Shown: in pieces, positions 39,562-51,678 of the stretch | Position numbering within the stretch: the stretch's first letter is position 1 | How the letters are laid out: each line of letters opens with the position of its first letter | Source: Gautieria morchelliformis | Taxonomy: Eukaryota; Basidiomycota; Agaricomycetes; Gomphales; Gomphaceae | Assembly (NCBI GenBank): GCA_015179125.1 | Contig: WHVA01000138.1 | Span: forward strand, 62,001-126,000 | Direction: 5' to 3' | DNA: 64,000 bases | The notes under the pieces: generated by a model | Told to the model about the DNA's origin: nothing | Database searches by the model: none | Seen by the model: the letters and a program-made list of their open reading frames with translations, nothing else | Program-made: the position numbers and the translations under genes

Positions 39562-41832
39562 CTAGCTATGTTTTCGTTGGAAACATCCTTCCTCCAGCCA
39601 TTCATCGAGCGCCAGCTCAAACAAGCCAAGACCAGAATAAAATGGCTCCTGCGCGACAGGGCTGTAAAATCCGACTGTCTTGAAATTAGAGTGATTCGCA
39701 TCGGGGGTGAGTAGAACACGCAGATCCGATACGTGCACCATTCCGGTGTGTGTGAGGCCAAAAAAATTCTGAGATGACGAGAAGACATTCTCTTTGCATC
39801 TAAGATTACGTGACTAAGGAAAGAAAGGCAGGAGACAGTTGGGCATGGACATACGGTGGAACTGCAGACGTAGGTGTGCGGTGAGGAGAATTCGCTTCAA
39901 TCGAGGCGAGACCCATCGTTCTCCACGGGTCAACTATGAGATGCCTATGTTAGTTAAGTATTCTGCTGCAGCAAGCGAAGCTAGCGCAAATGATGGGATA
40001 TGCGATGGCAACGAGCGGAATGAGACGATCGGAACGCACATTCCCCATTTGTCCAGAAGACATTGGTAGGGTTCATGTTCCACCCCCCGTATTTGTTGAC
40101 ATGCTGAACATTTGGACTGGCAGGTAGGAGACCTGGGAATGGGAAGGTTTCGTTGCACTGGGCTTGGAAAAGTGAGAGGGAAAGGAAGGCAGTCTCGATG
40201 GATCGCGGATTTTCCGGATCACCACGTTGGTAGAAACCTACCCGAGTCAACCTTGGAATGTCTAATGGAGGCGGGGGGGTGACACACCATACTCTGAGCA
40301 ATATTGCCACATCCAGCTTTGATCTGCAACCGGGTCGTCTTGGGCAGCATCAGCTCCTAAATGTCAGCTTCAGCTTCACCGGCATACGATGGTTTTCGAA
40401 ATAGCTACTTGAAATCGCGTCATAATCCAGTTCGGAAATTGCTACCAGGAACGCGTTGAACGCCACTTGGACGTCCCCTGACGCGGCTGCGATGCCGCTT
40501 TCTGAAGGCTGAGAGGTGAAATTGCGCGTTTCCAGATTTTCACAGAAGGGCGGAAGACTCAATGGGCCGTAGTACTATATAATCAAAATGAGGGTACATC
40601 ACCCCCAAAATGTAAGACTTCATGCCTGATAAAAATCCAGTGGGTCCATGAGGATGCTGGCCGCGTCCACATCGCTCGTCTGAGCGGCTTGCTGTAGAGT
40701 CAGTCCGTCGGCACCCGTCGTATTGCCACCAGGGCCGCTCAGTCTGGCTTTCAAGAGTGCAAACTTCATTTCGTTTATGGCCGTTTCGTTCGTAGAGGTC
40801 ATGAGTGTGTCATCTACTAGGCGTGTCACTGCCACCCAATCGTTGGAACAATTCCGGGGAAGGCTGCGCTCAGCTGCTTCGTAGTACGATGCCATGTCGA
40901 CTTGAGCTTGCACGGGCGCAGAGGAAACCCATGCCGCATAGATGGTTGACGGGTTGCGCTGACGGAGGAGTGCGCCTAGCAGCTGTCAGGCTTCCGCAAG
41001 CTGGCAAAGTGCTATGTTATTACCTCTTACACCCGGGTACGATCCACCAACCCATACCCAAGGCGTCGCGTCGGGCTTGAGCAACGAATCATCGAGACCC
41101 TGTACGGAAATAGAATTTGCGAAGAAGACTACGTCTTCTAACGCCTGATCGGTGGTGAGAAAACGCCACTGATCGGCCGTCGTGTTATTCTAGCTTAATG
41201 ATGAGGTATTCTGATATGAAGTGTCGATGGCACACGTACACTAACGGGGAACGGTAAAGAATCGCCGTAAAAACGGTGTTCCCATAGGATAGCAAGACCT
41301 TTGTAACGTTTAGCAAGGCGCATCACCGCGGACAGGCCGTGATACTCCTAGAAAACTGTGAGTGGCCATATTACTTCCAGTCAGAAGAACACGGAACACC
41401 TGCAGATAATATGGCAGAAGGGGTTCTGCATTCTGTTCACCAGAGTCGAATACTGGGGGGGGGGATCTCACCCAAGACAAGCAGTTATGGAGAGAAAGGA
41501 CCCACAGAAGACCGGTCCCCCAGGTTGGTAATAGGTCTGATTGATCCAGTAGCGGTTCTTGAAACTTCGCGCGTCGCTCCCATTCGAAAAGTGGTCAAGA
41601 GGCATCTGTTGTGTGCTTAGCCTACTACGTGTCAATATTTGGCAATAAAAATTCGCACGTCGATGAACAGTGGATCGTTCTGTGCAGCTGAGGTGGCAGG
41701 CACTCGGGGAAGGAGCTCTCGAGGCCTGTGATGAGGCATGCGTGGCCGCAACCTGGTGACATGGATACCTTGTGCCACTTGAATAGAATAAGCCAGAAGG
41801 AGCAGAACCTTGATTGACCAGGATACAGACAT
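39562..41832 (-). CDS. Secreted S28 serine peptidase (Pro-X carboxypeptidase type)
   Basis: A serine peptidase of family S28, which removes residues next to proline. The ATG at 41832 opens a signal peptide (MSVSWSIKVLLLLAYSIQVA). After an intron comes MPLDHFSNGSDARSFKNRYW with INQTYYQPGGPVF, the conserved S28 N-terminal block. The nucleophile is in PWVWVGGSYPGV. Next come QAQVDMASYYEAAERSLPRN, a variable helical cap, LPFCENLETRNF, VGFYQRGDPENPRS, FPFPGLLPASPNVQHVNKYG, and the C-terminal FFGLTHTGMVHVSDLRVLL and KTVGFYSPVAQEPF, ending EEGCFQRKHS at 39562. Many N-x-S/T sites fit secretion. About ten short introns. In fungi these enzymes help digest proline-rich protein outside the cell or in the vacuole. 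Confidence 0.85.
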
Positions 41833-42519
41833 GGGTAAGATGAGGCAAGTCTTAACGCTGTCCTGTTAAAAGAGTTTACAGTCACGGATTGTCAGGTCCC
41901 TCGACTGCAACGCGCGCATTATCTCAGTCTGGTTACAGCAAAGGAAGACCGCATGACTTGAGTCGGCCTTTGTCTAGACGGGCGGGCCGCCTCGCGGAGA
42001 GAATCGATACTCGCATCGTCAGATGCATGTGGGAGCCACGTGGCATATATTGACACCTCTGCCAGCGAGGCACCCTTCCCTACACTGTTCGACGGGACAT
42101 ATAGGCGCACCCATATGCCGCTGCATGTTGTCGCGTTGGTCCGCCTACCTTCGCCGTGCTATCGGGTCGAATTTCTCGGCCATCGGCAGAAGCCGGAGCC
42201 CGCATCGTTATACCACTGCAGAAGTTTTAGTACATAATGTCACGTGAAGTATCACTTGCTTTGAAGCACGCTGGCAAAAAACTTCTTTGGTCGATGGTGG
42301 ATGGGGACACGACACACCTGACATGACGAACTTACGCCTAGGGATGAAACACACGTCTTACAGTTACATTGGTAATAATTCGGTTAAATGGAGAATATCA
42401 GACTTCTTCTCCCTGCATTCATATAAATGGCGCTCGCTCTAGTACTTATATTCTTCAGCGACCCTTGCGCGCTCTCGACCAGTCTTTAGTAGGCCTATCA
42501 GGCCCCACAAAAATTCCAC
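41833..42519. other. Divergent promoter region of the S28 and GH5 genes
   Basis: The S28 peptidase (-) and GH5 hydrolase (+) start from opposite sides of this 690-base gap, so it probably holds both promoters. A TATA box is noted at 42421-42427. Confidence 0.5.
42421..42427 (+). promoter_or_regulatory. TATA box of the GH5 gene
   Basis: ATATAAA lies 93 bases before the ATG at 42520, a normal fungal spacing, in a region with C/T-rich stretches toward the start codon. Confidence 0.45.
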
Positions 42520-45001
42520 ATGTGGACCTCAACCATCCTATTTGCCCTTGCAGCCACTGTTCAAGTCTTTGCTGGGGACGGAGGCAACGGACTACCCGTG
42601 GACAAGGTGTATGGTGTAAATGTGAGTTGTTCTCTGTCTCTCCTTTACCATGACTGTTGAAAAGCATCTCTCCCAGCTAGGCTCATGGTTAGTGTTGGAG
42701 CCGTGGATGCTTCCGAACGAATGGGCTCGCATGGGAGGCGACCTGTGTTTTCTGAACGGTTCCTGCGCCGACTGCGCCGCCTCTGAATTCGACCTTGTGA
42801 AGAAGCTGGGTCAGGAAAAGGCAGATGAAGTATTCCAAACCCACTGGGAAACATGGTTCACACAGGACGACGTACAGGCCATAGCTGATGCCGGATTGAA
42901 CACAGTCAGAATTCCGGTGAGTGACAACTCTTTCACATCAAGTGACACAATCCTTTGTGCCATGCCTCCATATATATTAGCTTTGATTTGATAAACTGAC
43001 CTCGCGATTAGCTAGGTTATTGGATCATTGAGGCTCTCGTGGACCGCCAGACCGAATTTTACGTACGTGATATCCATAACCTTTGAACGTCTAAGCTACA
43101 AGTGCAGAAATATAGGCCCGTGGTGGACTGAAGCAGCTCGTACGTATTGATCTGTCTTTCCCACATGTCATATCTAATGTATCATGTTTCTGTGCACATG
43201 TTCAACGCGCAGAAACGTGGCCTTCAGCAACTGAAAGATGCTGGAGTACACGTCTTGTTAGACTTCCACGCTATGCCTGGGGTGTCTAGTTCACTCCAGA
43301 TGTTTGCAGGTGATTGTTGTCGCTATTATTTGTAGGGCGCTGGTGCACCAGCGCCGTGTGAAGGCCCAACTTATCCACAGCGACACAGTTTTTTTTCGCC
43401 TAAGAATGATAAATCATGGCAGACATCGACGCTAACGCATCGTTCTTCATCTAGGCCACTGCACGACTGATGTACAATTCTATGTTTGTGCACATTAACT
43501 CTTGACGATACATTCTCAACGTACTTTTTATCTTCTGGCAGACACCACCTAACTATTTTAGGGCCCTCCAATGGGCAGCGGTGACAGCCTTTATGGCTCA
43601 CGTTGATCCGGCATTCAGTACTGTCTTCGGTATCGAAGCTGTGAATGAGCCACTTACAAACCCCAGCATGACCCCCGGGTACGGTGATTGTGAGTCTATC
43701 TACTTGGGCACCTTCGAACTTAATCAGCTGTCGGGTTCCTGACCTGAAAACAGATCTAACGGACTTTGCCCTCGTTATTCGGGCGGTTGAACTTACGCTG
43801 GGTATCATATGCGACGGAGTCGACTATACCTCTCTCTTTAAGCTTAATACGCCATTGACCAATGGAAATATTTCCGCCAATGCCGCTGCTTCCGTTCAAG
43901 TCAATGCCACTCATAGTGGTAATACTACGGCAAATGGGAACTCCCAAGCCAAGCGCGCGAGTTCCTCAGGAGCGCCACCCACAGTACCCTTCCTTGCATC
44001 TCAAATGGGCGGACGCGTCGGACAGGTCATGGAATCTCTCATCCCTATAATGCAGAGTGTTGCTTCCGAACTTGGGGTCGGAAACCCACTGGGTAGTGGC
44101 TCGTTGCAGAACTTGCTCGGCGGGGTAAACAGACAATGTCTGCGTACAACGTGAGTTGGTGGAATTTTGGTGCGATCTGCAGCAGGAACTCATGCTAGGT
44201 ACAAGGTTTATGGACGTTTTGTGGCAGAACGTCCAAGGATTCAACCCCGCAGACGCAGCGGTGGGACCTGCTGCGTTTGATGACCACCTTTGTTCGTTGC
44301 TTCGTACTGCTCAAGGACACACCTCAGTCTGATTCATTTATCACCTTGCCTCTCAGATTATTCCTTCGGAGGTGTTGCAGATCCTAATCCTACGGCTTAC
44401 CTGACTTCTATATGCAGTAAGTGACCTGCCCTCTCACGGAACAGACTTCGAGCTCTGATGCCTTCTGGGAATTGTACAGATCTGCCTCGTGTTAAGAATG
44501 ACACAGACCTAGGCAACGTGCCCATGGTCTTTGGCGAGTGGGGCATCACGACGAACTTCAACGCGGTTGGTCTTAACTAATTCTTTTGTCGGCGCCAATT
44601 CATGTTCAACCCTTCGCTATTCTAGACGGATGCGTTCCTTACGCAATGTGCGTACTCTCCATCTACACATTTTGAAGACTGAATATGGAGTTTATGTGCA
44701 GGGGCGGATGCACAGAAGCTTACGTACTCACAGTCTTGGGGCTGGATTTTCTGGAGCTTCAAAATCGAACAAGGGTCGTCAAATCAAAGGGAATGGTGAG
44801 ATCTTCTGCCATATCATTATCAGTGGCCGCCTGCTTGGAGAATGGTTGCTACTCAGCCTTCATTCCCCAACTCAGTGTCCGTGAGTATTCGAGTGCTGAC
44901 ACATACACAGGGATTATTTCACCGGCCTTGAACAGGGTCATTTCACCCAAGATCCTGCCGCACTTCATGATCCCCATGTGTGCGATTCCTTCCGCGAGTA
45001 A
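42520..45001 (+). CDS. Secreted GH5 glycoside hydrolase (exo-1,3-glucanase-like)
   Basis: A family 5 glycoside hydrolase acting on beta-glucan. The ATG at 42520 opens a signal peptide (MWTSTILFALAATVQVFAG). Exons then give KVYGVN, LGSWLVLEPWMLPNEWARMG, a Cys-rich GSCADCAASEFDL, WFTQDDVQAIADAGLNTVRI, LGYWIIEALVDR, RGGLKQL, LQQLKDAGVHVLLDFHAMPG, and TPPNYFRALQWAAV. The acid/base Glu is in FGIEAVNEPL. A later exon gives MVFGEWGITTNF, with the likely nucleophile Glu in GEWG, then YSQSWGWIFWSFKIE and DYFTGLEQGHFTQDP, stopping at 44999-45001. Compared with relatives there is a low-complexity insert rich in Asn, Ala, Ser and Thr (about 43850-44120). At least ten introns. Likely cell-wall remodelling or extracellular glucan breakdown. 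Confidence 0.88.
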
Positions 45002-46186
45002 GCAAAAGGAACCTTCATGCTTGTCCCTGCTACGAAAAATACCCACTGTCCTTATCCCCAAACCGTCCTCTCATTTAATCATCCTTTCGTTTCATAAGCG
45101 CTGTCCTTACTCAAATTACGGTCATTGATACAATGATACCACTTTCTTGACTCATTGTCACAGTTTACGTGCTGGCTTCATTTCGGTCATCTAAGTACTT
45201 GATTCGACTCGACCATCCGAGTGACGGTATTAGTGAATGCATTGCAGGTATATACAGAACCGAACATATATCCAAAGTTGCATTCCAGAGAGGCTTGAAG
45301 GTTAAAAATGGATCTAGGAGGAGGCATCTAATGCAGCGGAAGACGCCTCGAGGCATCGATGTCTCAAGGAAAGGTGGGAACCTGGTATGGGTACATTGGG
45401 TAGTATGTGTTGAAGTACTATGTAACGCGGTAGGTAAATTTGACAAGGCTGGTACCGTATGTTGCCAAGCGTTGAGACGCTGATTGCATGGATCGCTAAG
45501 CAACTGCTACATTACTTAATGCAATGTGAGATGTCAGCTCCAACACTACTTACACCATGTATACATAATCACTTTCCTGATTTCCTGATGCAATCACTGA
45601 TCGACCACAGGTATTGTGTCAGTCATGGCCACGTGGATGGTTCGGTCGGAGTTTACATAAATAGTCAGTGATGGCATCAGACCGCTTCATTTGTCGGCCT
45701 CCTTTCAAGGGTAGATTATCAGCCCTCGCCCGTCAATATGATACGCCGGTGCCAGGCAGTGCATCTTTCAATTGAGCATCCAGGGCTGCAAGGATTACTA
45801 GAACGACTTGGTTGGCAGTGTACTGATCTCAATGGTTCCCGATTACTACGCAGTCTATTGCTCGTCCTCAACTCTCATTCCTACCAACATACCTCTGAAA
45901 TGGTAGTCTTGTTTTGACCGCTGGTCCAGGAGGTCCTTCCCCAATAGTTGTTCACGACGCCCCACGCCCAAGGATATGGTCTCGGCGTCTGGCACCCTAA
46001 TCATGATATATCTGGCTAATCATTACTGCAAAGGAAATCTTCGATGATTGATCTAAATCAACCCAGAGGCGGTGGACGATCATAAGCCACCATGTCAACT
46101 CCTGCGCGGTCCCTGCTCCTACCCTGACCCTCCCGAGCTTACAAAAGGATCGACGCTAGCCCAATCTCAGAGCACATTTCTTCAAG
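45002..46186. other. Intergenic region, nothing recognised
   Basis: A 104-codon frame at 45169-45483 shows no known domain. No repeat or RNA was recognised. Confidence 0.45.
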
Positions 46187-47319
46187 ATGGATCCTCAGTG
46201 GGCAGAGTCCTCCGAGCCTCCACAACGGACTGGTTCCGAGAACGAGGTTGTCTGGAACGCCTCGTTTAACGAAAGTGGGTCTCACTTTCTGCCTAAACTG
46301 TTCATGAAACTAAGGTACACCCAATCTCCTTTATCATGATTCTCACTCCGTCCATCCAATTGGTTCCGCGATCTATCCGCTCCTCTCCATATTGTTCTTA
46401 TGTTAAGACCTAGAGGTCTGGTTAGGTTGGTAATTCACCTTCTGGCGATCAAAGCACATTTTTATTCTTTTCAGAACCACAACTTTCTTTTGATGTCAAT
46501 CGCTCTGTGTCCGATGACAATCGTATGTCGCCCCATGTCTGAGCTGTATCACCTTCTCAGTGTGTTCCATCTGCTTCCTTCAGATTCATTGTCCGGCTCT
46601 GACGATCAACGTGAGTCCATGCTGTGTTCAAGCGCTATTATCGTTCATTTCATTCACATAAGATATTCTAGACGTTGCGGGCGATGAACAATCGTATCAT
46701 CAGGGGGTCCCAAGTATAGTAGGTCTTTCTGCCCGCAGTCCATCATTATCATTCTGATACTGATATTGTCATTGCAGTCAGAAGGACCGTCGACGTTGAT
46801 CATCCCTCCAATACAGGATCAGCGGGTTGCGCGTCACATCTGTATACAGAACGCTGACACCACCCCGAGCAGAGACCTCCGTCGGTACATCACGGAAGTT
46901 TCCAATGAAGGCGTCAGATCTTTCTTCTGCGCCTGGCAGGACTGTAAACATCCAGTGGGGTTTGCAACAAAACCCAAGCTCATGACCCACATCCGGTCGG
47001 CGCACCTCCAAGAGAAGCCGTTCGTTTGTATTACCTGGTCTGTACCTTCTCAAGCCGTCAAGTTCTGTTCCATGAAACTGATTTTAACTTTACAGCGAGG
47101 CAAAATTCACCCGCAAACAAGATGCCAATCGACACGCGGCTGCCATGAACCTAGGCAAACAATACAAGTGTAGCGCCTGGTCTGTCTCAAAACTGTATCA
47201 TAGGATCTGTGTTGACGTGTTATCACAGTCGAAGAGCGTTCTCTCGAAAGCACTATCGGGACACGCACGAGGAACAGTGCTTGATCCAGAATCTAAGTCA
47301 TCAGAACCCAAGTTTCTGA
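46187..47319 (+). CDS. Zinc-finger family member C (C2H2 - C2HN - C2HC)
   Basis: The first exon starts at ATG 46187 (MDPQWAESSEPPQRTGSENE) and resembles the MGSQW start of member F. Middle exons are short and not fully resolved. The exon before 47038 gives RHICIQNADTTPSRDLRRYI and finger 1, FFCAWQDCKHPVGF with LMTHIRSAH, then KPFVCIT. An intron splits TG|C; finger 2 continues EAKFTRKQDANRHAAAMN, Asn again standing for the second His, and KQYKCSA. The next intron splits TG|T; finger 3 is CRRAFSRKHYRDTHEEQC. The stop is at 47317-47319. The N-terminal part is polar and low in complexity. Function unknown; a DNA- or RNA-binding role is inferred from the fingers only. Confidence 0.72.
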
Positions 47320-47969
47320 GAAGTGACCTGGTTGTCATTGACTGTTCAATACTATCTTTATTGCGCAGTTTACTAGATGTACAATATTTGTAACGCTGTA
47401 GTCATTATATTCCCAGGAACAGGACGTTCAACGAAAGCTACGCAGCAGTGCAGACTCGCATTGGATCCAGAATTTACTGTCACAGGCACTGGAATCCCGT
47501 CATGCGCTCGTAATTATGTATATATAGGAGGCGTGTAATCTAGACAGAGCCGTTTGGTTTTCAGGTTATAGAGATGACACGAAGTGGCAAGCATCCGATC
47601 TCCGAGTCGATGCCTAAAGCTGGTACGGGCTAAGTTACCACGACAACATTTAAGTGCTTTATTTTCAAATGTAAAATTAAATTAATGCGCTCGACACCGG
47701 CCTCGCCAGGCATGTTACAAGACAATTCAGAGTATTTATACAGACACTGTCATTGCCATGTAGATATAATATATGATTACAGTAAACAAGGATTAGAAGC
47801 TGCTTTAATTACTTGGGTAGGAATGTTTTTATCAGCCACAGTACGCTCTCCTCTGGGTAATCACAAGACAATTAGACAAACAGGGAATAATACATCATAC
47901 AATCGAAAGTTGTTTTCAAGTACATTTGTCACCTCATATGCCGATGTTCACAACGTACCTCAGCCTCTA
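47320..47969. other. Intergenic region, nothing recognised
   Basis: Lies between converging zinc-finger member C (+) and the short-chain dehydrogenase (-). No feature was recognised. Confidence 0.45.
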
Positions 47970-49224
47970 TCAATCGAAATATATTCCACCGTCGATACTG
48001 ATCTGTTGAACACCGCTAGTACCATCTAAAACGATAACCATTGGGGATATGAAACTCACCGTTTGACCTGCGCAGAAACAAATTTGTAGGTCACAACAGA
48101 TACAAAATTTAAGGGTTTAATACAACGCACCGGTAACGAAGTGGGACTGGGCAGAGGCTAGGTAGGAAACCAAACCTGCAATGTCTTCTGGATTTCCTTG
48201 CTTGTCTATTCCCTTCCACATTACATAACGATGAAGCAAGGGCCACCACGTTCAGCGCAACAGACCCCGTTTATAAAGCCCTTTGAAACACTTACAGTTG
48301 TTTCCAAGATATCGCTCAGCCACTCATTTGCGGCTCGCGCTGGGACAGGATGGACAATCAAACCTGCCGGTGAGGGTGATTAAACAGACTTTGGAGCTTA
48401 CACATAGGTGTATCGATAGCGCCAGGAGCGTATGCATTTACGGTAATACCGTACTTGCCTAATTCTGTAGCTGTCCCCGACACACTCAGGTCAACGGTGT
48501 CACTCTGACCCACGCTAGTGAATTCGTTAAAAACACACCTGCACTTTGGGTGAGGCCTCGAACTGCAAACTTGGACGCGGAATAATCCGACAAAAAAAGC
48601 ATCCCTGATCATATGAACCTTTTTGTAGCGGATTTCAAGGTGACTGTGAGCCTGAGCAGACGTATACCTTTTTTCCCGGCTAATGAACTGGCACCTATAA
48701 TACGACCTGGGCGGCCTTGTTTGATCATTTGTTCCGCCGCATATTTGTAACACAAGAATACACCACGAGCGTTGATAGCCATGGTCCTGTCCCATTGCTC
48801 AACGGAAGCTTGTCATGGTCGCCTCTCACAGAGCGTCACCGCTGAGATGAATGAAAGCGTACTTTCAAGTAATGGCTGGTACTGGCAAATACCGGCATTT
48901 GCAACCATCTAGTAACATATGTCAGCTGCATATCACAAGAGGTTCGGGGAGTCACCGGTCACTTACCACATCCAACCCGCCCAATTCCTTGACGACAGTG
49001 GCAACCATCTCCTTTACCTCACCGTCCACCGCCACATCCGCTGGAACGGCAAGACTTCTCCTTCCCTTGCGCTGGATCTCAGTAACAACACTGTCGATGA
49101 CATCCTTCTTAGACGCGATGTCGTTGATTGCTACATCGAAACCATCGTCTGCTAGCCTGAGGGCAACTCCTCTCCCGATACCTTGCGCAGATCCAGTGAC
49201 AAGAGCAATTCCTTTAACTGACAT
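47970..49224 (-). CDS. Short-chain dehydrogenase/reductase (classical SDR)
   Basis: An NAD(P)-dependent oxidoreductase resembling diacetyl/acetoin reductases. The ATG at 49224 opens MSVKGIALVTGSAQGIGRGV, with the TGxxxGIG cofactor loop, then LADDGFDVAINDIAS. Later exons give MVANAGICQYQPLLE (NAG motif), WDRTMAINARGVFLCYKYAA, GRPGRIIGASSLAGKKG, the catalytic DYSASKFAVRGLTQSA (Tyr-x3-Lys), LGKYGITVNAYAPGAIDTPM, NPEDIAGLVSYLASAQSHFV and a last exon ISIDGGIYFD ending at 47970. All catalytic residues are present. About seven introns. Substrate is unknown. Confidence 0.85.
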
Positions 49225-49579
49225 TTCCCTGGAACTCGGATCAGCCTGACAATGACTCGATCACAGTATGTTCCCCCGAGCTGCCAAGCGGCATCAGGTG
49301 TATCCTTTTGGGAGACAAATGGCACGCGCGCGCGAAGCACGGGGGAGTAACTAGACTCGCACCCAGCCTGTCTGAGGAATGATAGCGCTGCCACTTACGA
49401 TTGGTTCCGAAATGCAGTAATAAGAAGTAGAACGAGGGAACGATTCGAAGGTGGGAAGCAAGAGGATAACTCTTTTGAGCAACCCTTCGTGGGAAAGAAG
49501 CCCCCTCCCAATTAGTAAGTGCCTCTCAGAAAACATTAATTCCTGCCATGAGCGCAGTTGCAGAACAAATCCGAAAAAA
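49225..49579. other. Promoter side of the SDR gene, otherwise nothing recognised
   Basis: The region separates the SDR start from the tandem repeats. No gene was recognised. Confidence 0.4.
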
Positions 49580-50036
49580 TTGAGAATATATAGACATCCT
49601 TCACCTTTTGGTGGCATCCTCAATACGCTAATCCTAACGTGTTTGGCGGGCATGTTTAATAACATCGCCTGGCCCTTACTGCAATGAGAACATACGAGGC
49701 TTACAGTAAAATGTGGGAGACTCAACTTGCATCAGTAGATAAGGCCGGCAAGTTACAGCAATGCTACTAAAAACATGAAACAGGTTTATAATCACGTCAG
49801 AATACCAAATATTTTCAGAAAATTTCAAGGCCTTTTTGTGCTCACAGGGAATAATGGTTTCTAAGAAATAAGTTTACTTATGAACTCACTTTTTTTTTAA
49901 AACTGGCGTTTCCTTTCCAAGGTGGGGAGTAGAATTATCCAATGAATGAGCCTTGTATGTTCTGTGAAGAAGCCCTGCTAGTAATATGAGTATTCATTCG
50001 TCATTCAGCTGCAGTGAAAAGCGAAGCGGACAAACT
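49580..50036 (+). repeat. Repeat R1, copy 1 (tandem pair)
   Basis: A unit of about 457 bases beginning TTGAGAATATATAGACATCC and ending with a GCAGTGAAAAGCGAAGCGGAC stretch is followed at once by a second copy. It contains no coding region. The two copies differ by scattered substitutions and small indels. Confidence 0.85.
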
Positions 50037-50595
50037 TGAGAATATACAGACATCCTTCACCTTTTGGTAACATCTTCAGAAAGCTAATCCCAACATGTTT
50101 AGGGAGCACGGTTTATAATATCGCCTGACCCTTACTTCAATGAGAACATACGAGGCTAACAGTAAAATGAAGGAGACTCAGCTTACATCAGTGGATAAGG
50201 CCGGCAAGTTACAGCAATGCTACAAAAAACATGAAACAAGTTTATAATCACATCAGGATACTAAACATTTTCAGAAACTTTGAAGGCCTTTTTGTGCTCA
50301 CAGGAAACAATGTTTTCTAAGGGATAAGTTTACTTATGAACTCACATTTTTTCTACTAGTACATGAGCCTGGGGGGAACCGGCGTCTCCTTTCCTAGGCG
50401 GTGAGTAGAATTATCCGGTGGATGAGCCCTGTATTTTCTGTGAAGAAACCCTGTTAGTAATATAACTACTGACTCGTCATTTAGAGAGTCAGCGGCAGCG
50501 AAAAGCGAAGCGGACGGAGTCCGAAGGTCGGAGTCATTTTTCCTGACTTAGCTCCGCATGGCACTCCGACTTCGAGCTAGACAGCGTGGATTCTT
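50037..50595 (+). repeat. Repeat R1, copy 2 with its distal end
   Basis: The second tandem copy matches copy 1 to about 50516, then continues 80 bases with self-complementary GGAGTCCGAAGGTCGGAGTC and CACTCCGACTTCGAGCTAG pieces and a GACAGCGTGGATTC end. The same end is found in the inverted copy at 59366-59643, so it is the true terminus of the family. Copy 2 carries a small insert near 50355. Confidence 0.85.
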
Positions 50596-50768
50596 TCATT
50601 GAGTTGGTAGTTGTCATATAGTGCGGCATTAATATTGTGTGAGAAAACTCCTATTCATTGACCAGGTCTATCACAAGAGCATCTACATAAAGGCTATCAG
50701 TCCTGCTCACTTCTGGGATACTTTACTACGAAGGAGGCCCCTAGTTTCCTCTTCTTTACATAACCTAC

Positions 50769-51678
50769 ATGGATCTGAGGCAAAACTGTGATCCACAGGA
50801 ATTCCTACAGTGGGCCTCGCTGAGTGGTAGCTATGATGGCTCTGAGAGTGAGATTTTATCATATCGTTTACGGTTGTAAGTCTATGGTCTGACAGACATG
50901 AAATAGCGACGAGTGCGTGATTCGAATTCAGTGGATACATATATAATAAATGTTGCACAGTGGTCTGTGACACTACCCCTCCACATCCGGATAACCTGTA
51001 TTCCAACTCAAACATCCCGGATACTGGCAAGTGATTTGTTTTACTTTCTACCACTCTGACCCTTGGGATAGTCTCAACAACCACTACTCGAGTAGTTCCA
51101 TGTGCGTACTTTATATCCGCACCCCCTTTCCCTCCCGGCCCTTGATATGCTTCACTTGTGCATCATCGAGCAGTTCTGCAAGAGCCACGTCCGCCCATAC
51201 AGCCAATTCGTCACGAGTGGACTGAGAAGAAAAATGCCACGATATCCAGAGCAGTCGATCTTCTTGTAGTGGAGGCGGCAGACAGTGGCAGCAAACGCTT
51301 TTTCTGCGGATTAGTCGGGTGCAGGCATTCTGCGGGATTCGTGCGGAAAGTCCAGCTGCTCACCCACATCCGGTCTGTGCATTTTTGCGAGAAGCCTTTT
51401 GTCTGTACGACTTGGTTCGCCTTGCACACTCAAATTCATTGCGTTTCTCGGAATTCAGTCCGCCCTTCACAGTGACGCTTCGTTTACACGTAGACAGGAC
51501 GCAGTCCGCCATGTTGATACAATGAACAGTGGTAAGCAATACAAGTGTGGATTTTGGTGAGCCGTTCAGTCCGTGTTAATCAATCGTTGTTCATTGCGCC
51601 AATTTCCGTAGCGAAGAAGGTTTTGCACGGAAGGATTACCGCGACCGCCATGCAGAGCGCTGCAGGCGCAAGTCATAG
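50769..51678 (+). CDS. Zinc-finger family member D (C2H2 - C2HN - C2HC)
   Basis: Proposed first exon at ATG 50769 (MDLRQNCDPQEFLQWASLSG) and a second with VCDTTPPHPDNLYSNSN, which resembles the ACDPEG exon of member E; these 5' exons are tentative. The firm part gives RHEWTEKKNATISRAVDLLV and finger 1, FFCGLVGCRHSAGF with LLTHIRSVH. An intron splits TG|T; finger 2 continues DASFTRRQDAVRHVDTMNSG, with Asn for the second His, and KQYKCGF. The next intron splits TG|C; finger 3 is CEEGFARKDYRDRHAERC. The stop at 51676-51678 follows after three residues, the shortest tail of the family. It lies just right of the R1 tandem pair. Confidence 0.68.

Noticed and set aside
50530-50600. Possible tRNA gene at the end of repeat R1
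   Set aside because: The sequence has a TAGC..ATGG piece and a GTGGATTC piece that recall A and B boxes, but no acceptor or anticodon stem pairs properly. Kept only as a possible tRNA-derived end of R1.
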